Shown here piece by piece: positions 30,095 to 33,382 of a stretch of 33,382 nucleotides of DNA. The stretch comes from Solirubrobacter phytolaccae. GTDB lineage: Bacteria; Actinomycetota; Thermoleophilia; Solirubrobacterales; Solirubrobacteraceae. Location of the stretch: assembly GCF_027587195.1 (NCBI RefSeq), contig NZ_JAPDDP010000082.1, forward strand, positions 1-33,382, written 5' to 3'. A program made the position numbers and the translations under genes. The notes beneath the pieces are model-generated. The model was not told the origin of the DNA. It made no database searches and saw nothing but the letters and a program-made list of their open reading frames with translations. Every line of letters starts with the position of its first letter. Positions within the stretch are counted from its first letter, which is position 1.

Positions 30095-32692
30095 TTACTT
30101 CGCGGCCAGCCAGTTCGGGCCGACCCCCGCGTCCACCTCGAGCGGCGGGTCCATCGCGATCGCGCCGACCATCTCGCGCGTGACGATCTCCGTCGCCTGC
30201 TCCATCTCCTCCGGCGGGCCCTCGAAGAGGAGCTCGTCGTGGATCTGCAGGATCGTGCGCGTCTGCAGGCCCGCCTCGGCGAGCGCGTTGTGGCTGCGGA
30301 CCATCGCGATCTTGATGATGTCCGCGGCCGTGCCCTGGATGATGCTGTTGGCCGCGAGGCGCTCGCCCAGCTTGCGGACGCTCCAGTTGCTCGCACGCAC
30401 CTCGGGGATCGGGCGGCGGCGCCCGAACAGCGTGCTCACGTACCCGTGCTCGACCGCCTGCGTGATCGAGTCCTTCATGAACTGCGCGACCGCCGGGAAG
30501 CGCTCGAGGTACGTGTTGATGAAGTCCTCCGCCTCCTTCTGCGGGATCTTCAGCCGGTCGGCGAGGCCGTACGCGGAGAGGCCGTAGACGATCCCGTAGT
30601 TGACCATCTTGGCCTTCGAGCGCATGCCGACGTCCAGCTGCTCGGGCGGGAGCTCGAAGACGCGGCTCGCGGTCTCGGTGTGCACGTCCTCGCCGCGGCG
30701 GAAGATGTCCTTGAGCACCGGCTCGTCGGCGATGTGCGCGAGCACGCGCAGCTCGACCTGGCCGTAGTCGACGGCGAGCAGGACGTTCCCGGGCTCCGGG
30801 ATGAAGCAGGCGCGGATCTCACGGCCCGTCTCGGTGCGGATCGGGATGTTCTGGAGGTTCGGGTTGATGCTGGAGAGCCGGCCGGTGGCGGCGGTGGTCT
30901 GCTCGAGCGTCGTGTGCAGTCGCCCGTCCTCGCCGATCCAGTTCGGCAGCGCGTCCAGGTACGTCTGCGCGAGCTTGGACAGCTCCCGGTAGCGGATGAT
31001 CTTCTCGACGATCTCGTGCTCGTCCTTGATCGCCTCCAGCACGCGGTTGTCCGTGCTGAAGCCGGTCTTGCCGCGGCGCTTGCGGGACAGCCCGAGCTTC
31101 TCGAACAGGATCTGGCCGAGCTGCTGCGGGGAGCCGATCATGAACTCCTCGTCCGCGAGCGCCCAGATCTCGCGCTCGAGCTCGACGACCTGCGCCTTGA
31201 TGCGGGTCGCGACCGTCTCGAGCTGCTTCGTGTCGAGCTTGATGCCGGCCTTCTCGGTCTCTCTCAGGACCTTGACGAGCGGGAGCTCGACGGTGTCCAG
31301 GAGGTCCTGCAGGCCGCGTTCGAGGATGAGCGGGCGCTGGACCTTGGCGAGCTCGTGGGTGAGCACCGCGCGGGTGGCGAGCGCGTCGCCGGCCTCGGCG
31401 GAGATGCCGCGCTCCTCCGTCAGCTCCTCCAGCGGGTAGCCGCGACGGGCGGGGTCCAGCAGATAGGCGGCGATCGCGGTGTCGAAGACGAGGTTGGCCG
31501 GGACCTCGGTGAGGGCCTTGGCATCGTGGGCGATGACGGCGCGGTCGCCGACGGCGGCGACGACGTCGGCGGGGCTGTCGATCTCGCCCGAGAGCGCGAT
31601 GTTCCCGCCCGCGTAGGCCGCGAAGCGCCACTTGGGCTCGCGCGGGATGAGCTCGCCCTCGGGGACCTCGGGCGGCAGGATCGCGAGCGAGAGGAACTCG
31701 CCCTTCAGGCGCGTGATGTCACCCGGGGTGCGCGCGAGGCCGGTCTTGACCTCGACCTTCTCGAGGTCGGTGGGGCGCGGGATCGCTTCCAGCTCGGCCT
31801 CGGCGAGCGCCTCTTCCAGGCGCCGGAGCGGGTCGCGCAGCTCCCAGTCGCGGAAGACCTGGCGCAGCCTCGTGCGGTCGGGCGTCTTGGTGAACTCGAC
31901 CTCGAGGTCGATGTCGACGGGGACGTCGCGGACCATCGTCGCGAGCAGCTTGCTCATGCGCGCGTTGTCGGCGTGGTCGATCAGGTTCTGCTTGCGCTTG
32001 GCGCCGGTGACCTGGTCGATGCTGGACAGGACGCCTTCGAGGTCGCCGAACTTCTGCAGCAGGTCGGCGGCGGTCTTGTCGCCGATGCCGGGAACGCCGG
32101 GGATGTTGTCGGAGGTGTCGCCCTTGAGGCCGATGAAGTCCGGGACCAGCTCGGGCGGGATGCCGTAGCGGTCGATCACGGCCTGGCGGTCGTAGACCTT
32201 GGTGTCCGTGACGCCTCTTGAGGTGGACATGATCCGCACGCCGTCGTCGACGAGCTGGTACGCGTCGCGGTCACCCGTGACGACCATGACGGGGACGCCG
32301 CGCTCCTTCGCCTGCTCGGTGAGCGCGGCGATCACGTCGTCGGCCTCGAAACCCTCGACCGAGACGTTCGAATAGCCGAAGGCCTCGACGAGCGGCTGGA
32401 GATGCGGCCACTGGAGCTTGAGCAGGTCGGGCCGGCTGGACCGCTGCGCCTTGTAGTCGGCGCTGATCTCCTTGCGGCCGGACAGGCCCGCGTCCCACAC
32501 GACGACCGTGGGCACCTGGCCGAAGTCCGTGAGGATCTTCACGAGCATCGACGCGAAGCCGAAAATGGCGTTCGTGGGCCTTCCGTCGGAGGTCGCGATC
32601 GATTCCGGCAACGCGAAGAACGCGCGGTACGCGAGGCTGTTGCCATCGATCAGGAACAGCTCACGTGGGGTATCTCCGTTGCCTCCGGCCAT
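30095..32692 (-). CDS. polA: DNA polymerase I
   Basis: An 865-aa polymerase with the 5' nuclease domain (about 1-300: LIDGNSLAYRAFFALP, VEGFEADDVIA, GDRDAYQLV, GLKGDTSDNIPGVPGIG), a shrunken middle domain and the family A polymerase domain. The 3'-5' exonuclease DxE motif is absent, so proofreading should be lacking. Motif A reads VDYGQVELRVLAH (usual DYSQ), motif B reads RSKAKMVNYGIVYGLSAYGLA with Tyr at the O-helix position that is Phe in E. coli, and motif C is IHDELLFE. It repairs and replaces Okazaki primers. Leaderless by a TAGTGT box seven bases before ATG 32692. Confidence 0.96.
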   Translation of the reverse strand: MAGGNGDTPRELFLIDGNSLAYRAFFALPESIATSDGRPTNAIFGFASMLVKILTDFGQVPTVVVWDAGLSGRKEISADYKAQRSSRPDLLKLQWPHLQPLVEAFGYSNVSVEGFEADDVIAALTEQAKERGVPVMVVTGDRDAYQLVDDGVRIMSTSRGVTDTKVYDRQAVIDRYGIPPELVPDFIGLKGDTSDNIPGVPGIGDKTAADLLQKFGDLEGVLSSIDQVTGAKRKQNLIDHADNARMSKLLATMVRDVPVDIDLEVEFTKTPDRTRLRQVFRDWELRDPLRRLEEALAEAELEAIPRPTDLEKVEVKTGLARTPGDITRLKGEFLSLAILPPEVPEGELIPREPKWRFAAYAGGNIALSGEIDSPADVVAAVGDRAVIAHDAKALTEVPANLVFDTAIAAYLLDPARRGYPLEELTEERGISAEAGDALATRAVLTHELAKVQRPLILERGLQDLLDTVELPLVKVLRETEKAGIKLDTKQLETVATRIKAQVVELEREIWALADEEFMIGSPQQLGQILFEKLGLSRKRRGKTGFSTDNRVLEAIKDEHEIVEKIIRYRELSKLAQTYLDALPNWIGEDGRLHTTLEQTTAATGRLSSINPNLQNIPIRTETGREIRACFIPEPGNVLLAVDYGQVELRVLAHIADEPVLKDIFRRGEDVHTETASRVFELPPEQLDVGMRSKAKMVNYGIVYGLSAYGLADRLKIPQKEAEDFINTYLERFPAVAQFMKDSITQAVEHGYVSTLFGRRRPIPEVRASNWSVRKLGERLAANSIIQGTAADIIKIAMVRSHNALAEAGLQTRTILQIHDELLFEGPPEEMEQATEIVTREMVGAIAMDPPLEVDAGVGPNWLAAK

Positions 32693-32699
32693 CGGGTAA

Positions 32700-32705
32700 A
32701 CACTA
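32700..32705 (-). promoter_or_regulatory. -10 box for leaderless polA mRNA
   Basis: Minus strand TAGTGT, then TTACCCG, then ATG 32692. No Shine-Dalgarno sequence is seen. No convincing -35 element was found. Confidence 0.45.
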
Positions 32706-32870
32706 GTGGTCGCCCGGTCGTAAAAGAGTGCCGAAACGGGGCGAATGGACCGCTATGCTGGCGACGCGGCTTCCCGGTGCTTTGCCGCGCCCGGATGCCT
32801 TGCTCTGCGCGCACTTCTCTCCTTTAGCGAACAACGCGGCGCGCCCCACCAGCAGCCAGAGGTCCATCAC

Positions 32871-33382
32871 ATGACCGAGTCGCCCTCCCCCGAGGATCAG
32901 CAGCCCGAGACCGCCACGACGCCCGCGCCCGTGGCCTCAGAGGGGAACGGAGATCCGGCCCCCGCGGTGACCGCCGAGGAGGCCACGGCTGAAGCCGCCG
33001 TCGCCGCCGACGCGCCCAGCCTCGACGAGCCCACCGCCGCCGTGACCCCGGCCGCCACGTCCGCCGACGAGGAGGCTCCCGCTTCCACGCCCGTCGCCGA
33101 TGCCGTGGACACGCCGAACCCGGTCAACGAAGCGGCCCCCGCCCCGGCCGAGTCCAACGAGCCCGCCCCCGCCGGCGACGCGTCGTCCGACGTGCCGGTG
33201 GAGACGCCCGCCGTCGAGTCGCCCGCGCCCGCGGGTGACAGCGCGAGCGACGCGCCCGCCGCCGGCGAGGCCGCCAGCGCGGAGACGCCCGCGACGACGT
33301 CGGAGCCGGCTGCCGCCGACACTTCGGCGCCCGCCGCGGACGCCGCTCCGGCCGCCGACGCCGCTCCGGCAGCCGACGCTGC
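32871..33382 (+). CDS. Ala/Pro/Glu-rich N-terminus of an unidentified protein (runs off the window)
   Basis: An open frame from ATG 32871 to the window end (170 codons, no stop). AGAGG at 32858-32862 is a good ribosome site. The product MTESPSPEDQQPETATTPAPV... is a disordered acidic Ala/Pro/Thr/Glu sequence, ending in a 15-bp tandem repeat coding for ADAAP. It has no signal peptide. Such N-terminal extensions precede folded domains in many actinobacterial cytoplasmic proteins, for example DUF349 proteins; the folded part is outside the window, so no function is assigned. The 178-bp gap to polA holds a possible -10 TATGCT at 32754 and a CGCGGC/GCCGCG stem at 32765-32789. Confidence 0.75.
   Translation, partial: MTESPSPEDQQPETATTPAPVASEGNGDPAPAVTAEEATAEAAVAADAPSLDEPTAAVTPAATSADEEAPASTPVADAVDTPNPVNEAAPAPAESNEPAPAGDASSDVPVETPAVESPAPAGDSASDAPAAGEAASAETPATTSEPAAADTSAPAADAAPAADAAPAADA

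Overview
The window is GC-rich (roughly 70 %), densely coded DNA from an actinobacterium, most likely Thermoleophilia/Solirubrobacterales (Solirubrobacter or Conexibacter type). This is inferred from GTG starts and GTGA/ATGA overlaps, a four-domain ribosomal protein S1, an actinobacterial-type DNA polymerase I with Tyr in the O-helix, and the C-terminal domain of the secreted phosphatase, which I recall from that class. I see no tRNA, rRNA, insertion sequence, CRISPR array or prophage. The region looks like ordinary chromosome with several accessory operons.

Layout. 1-1361 (minus): PaaI-type thioesterase, ECF sigma factor and a short downstream ORF. 1391-4682 (plus): cobalamin riboswitch, metE, and a translationally coupled MetE-like protein; a 12-bp hairpin separates these from a secreted purple-acid-phosphatase-like enzyme (4737-6509, minus). 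6643-13486: a NikABCDE-like ABC importer (minus) framed by two HupE/UreJ-type membrane paralogues (plus), one with intact and one with degraded histidine motifs. 13443-21645 (minus): a tightly packed five-gene run of Ser/Thr kinase with a seven-blade extracellular propeller, a stand-alone cNMP-binding domain, a fused membrane-ferredoxin/[2Fe-2S]/flavoprotein reductase, a secreted RTX-like repeat protein and an Fsr-like MFS transporter. 21753-22580 (plus): an AbiEi/DUF559-type protein. 22573-25248 (minus): rpsA-coaE-transglycosylase. 25273-26421 (plus): a geranylgeranyl-reductase-type flavoprotein. 26423-27126 (minus): a ferritin-like protein and an unrecognised 55-aa gene with two DtxR/IdeR-like iron boxes. 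27236-32692 (minus): polA, CoxG-like SRPBCC protein, HSL-family hydrolase, class III aminotransferase. 32871-end (plus): start of an Ala/Pro/Glu-rich protein.

How it works together. Metal supply and sensing recur: B12 control of methionine synthesis, a nickel-type importer with HupE-like partners, iron-box-controlled ferritin, and an iron-sulfur redox operon. The most unusual unit is the five-gene operon, which would link an outward-facing sensor kinase and a cyclic-nucleotide-type sensor to a membrane electron-transfer chain on one polypeptide and to a secreted Ca-binding-type protein. Four genes (thioesterase, flavoprotein, ferritin-like, polA) have TANNNT exactly seven bases before the start codon, which predicts leaderless transcripts.
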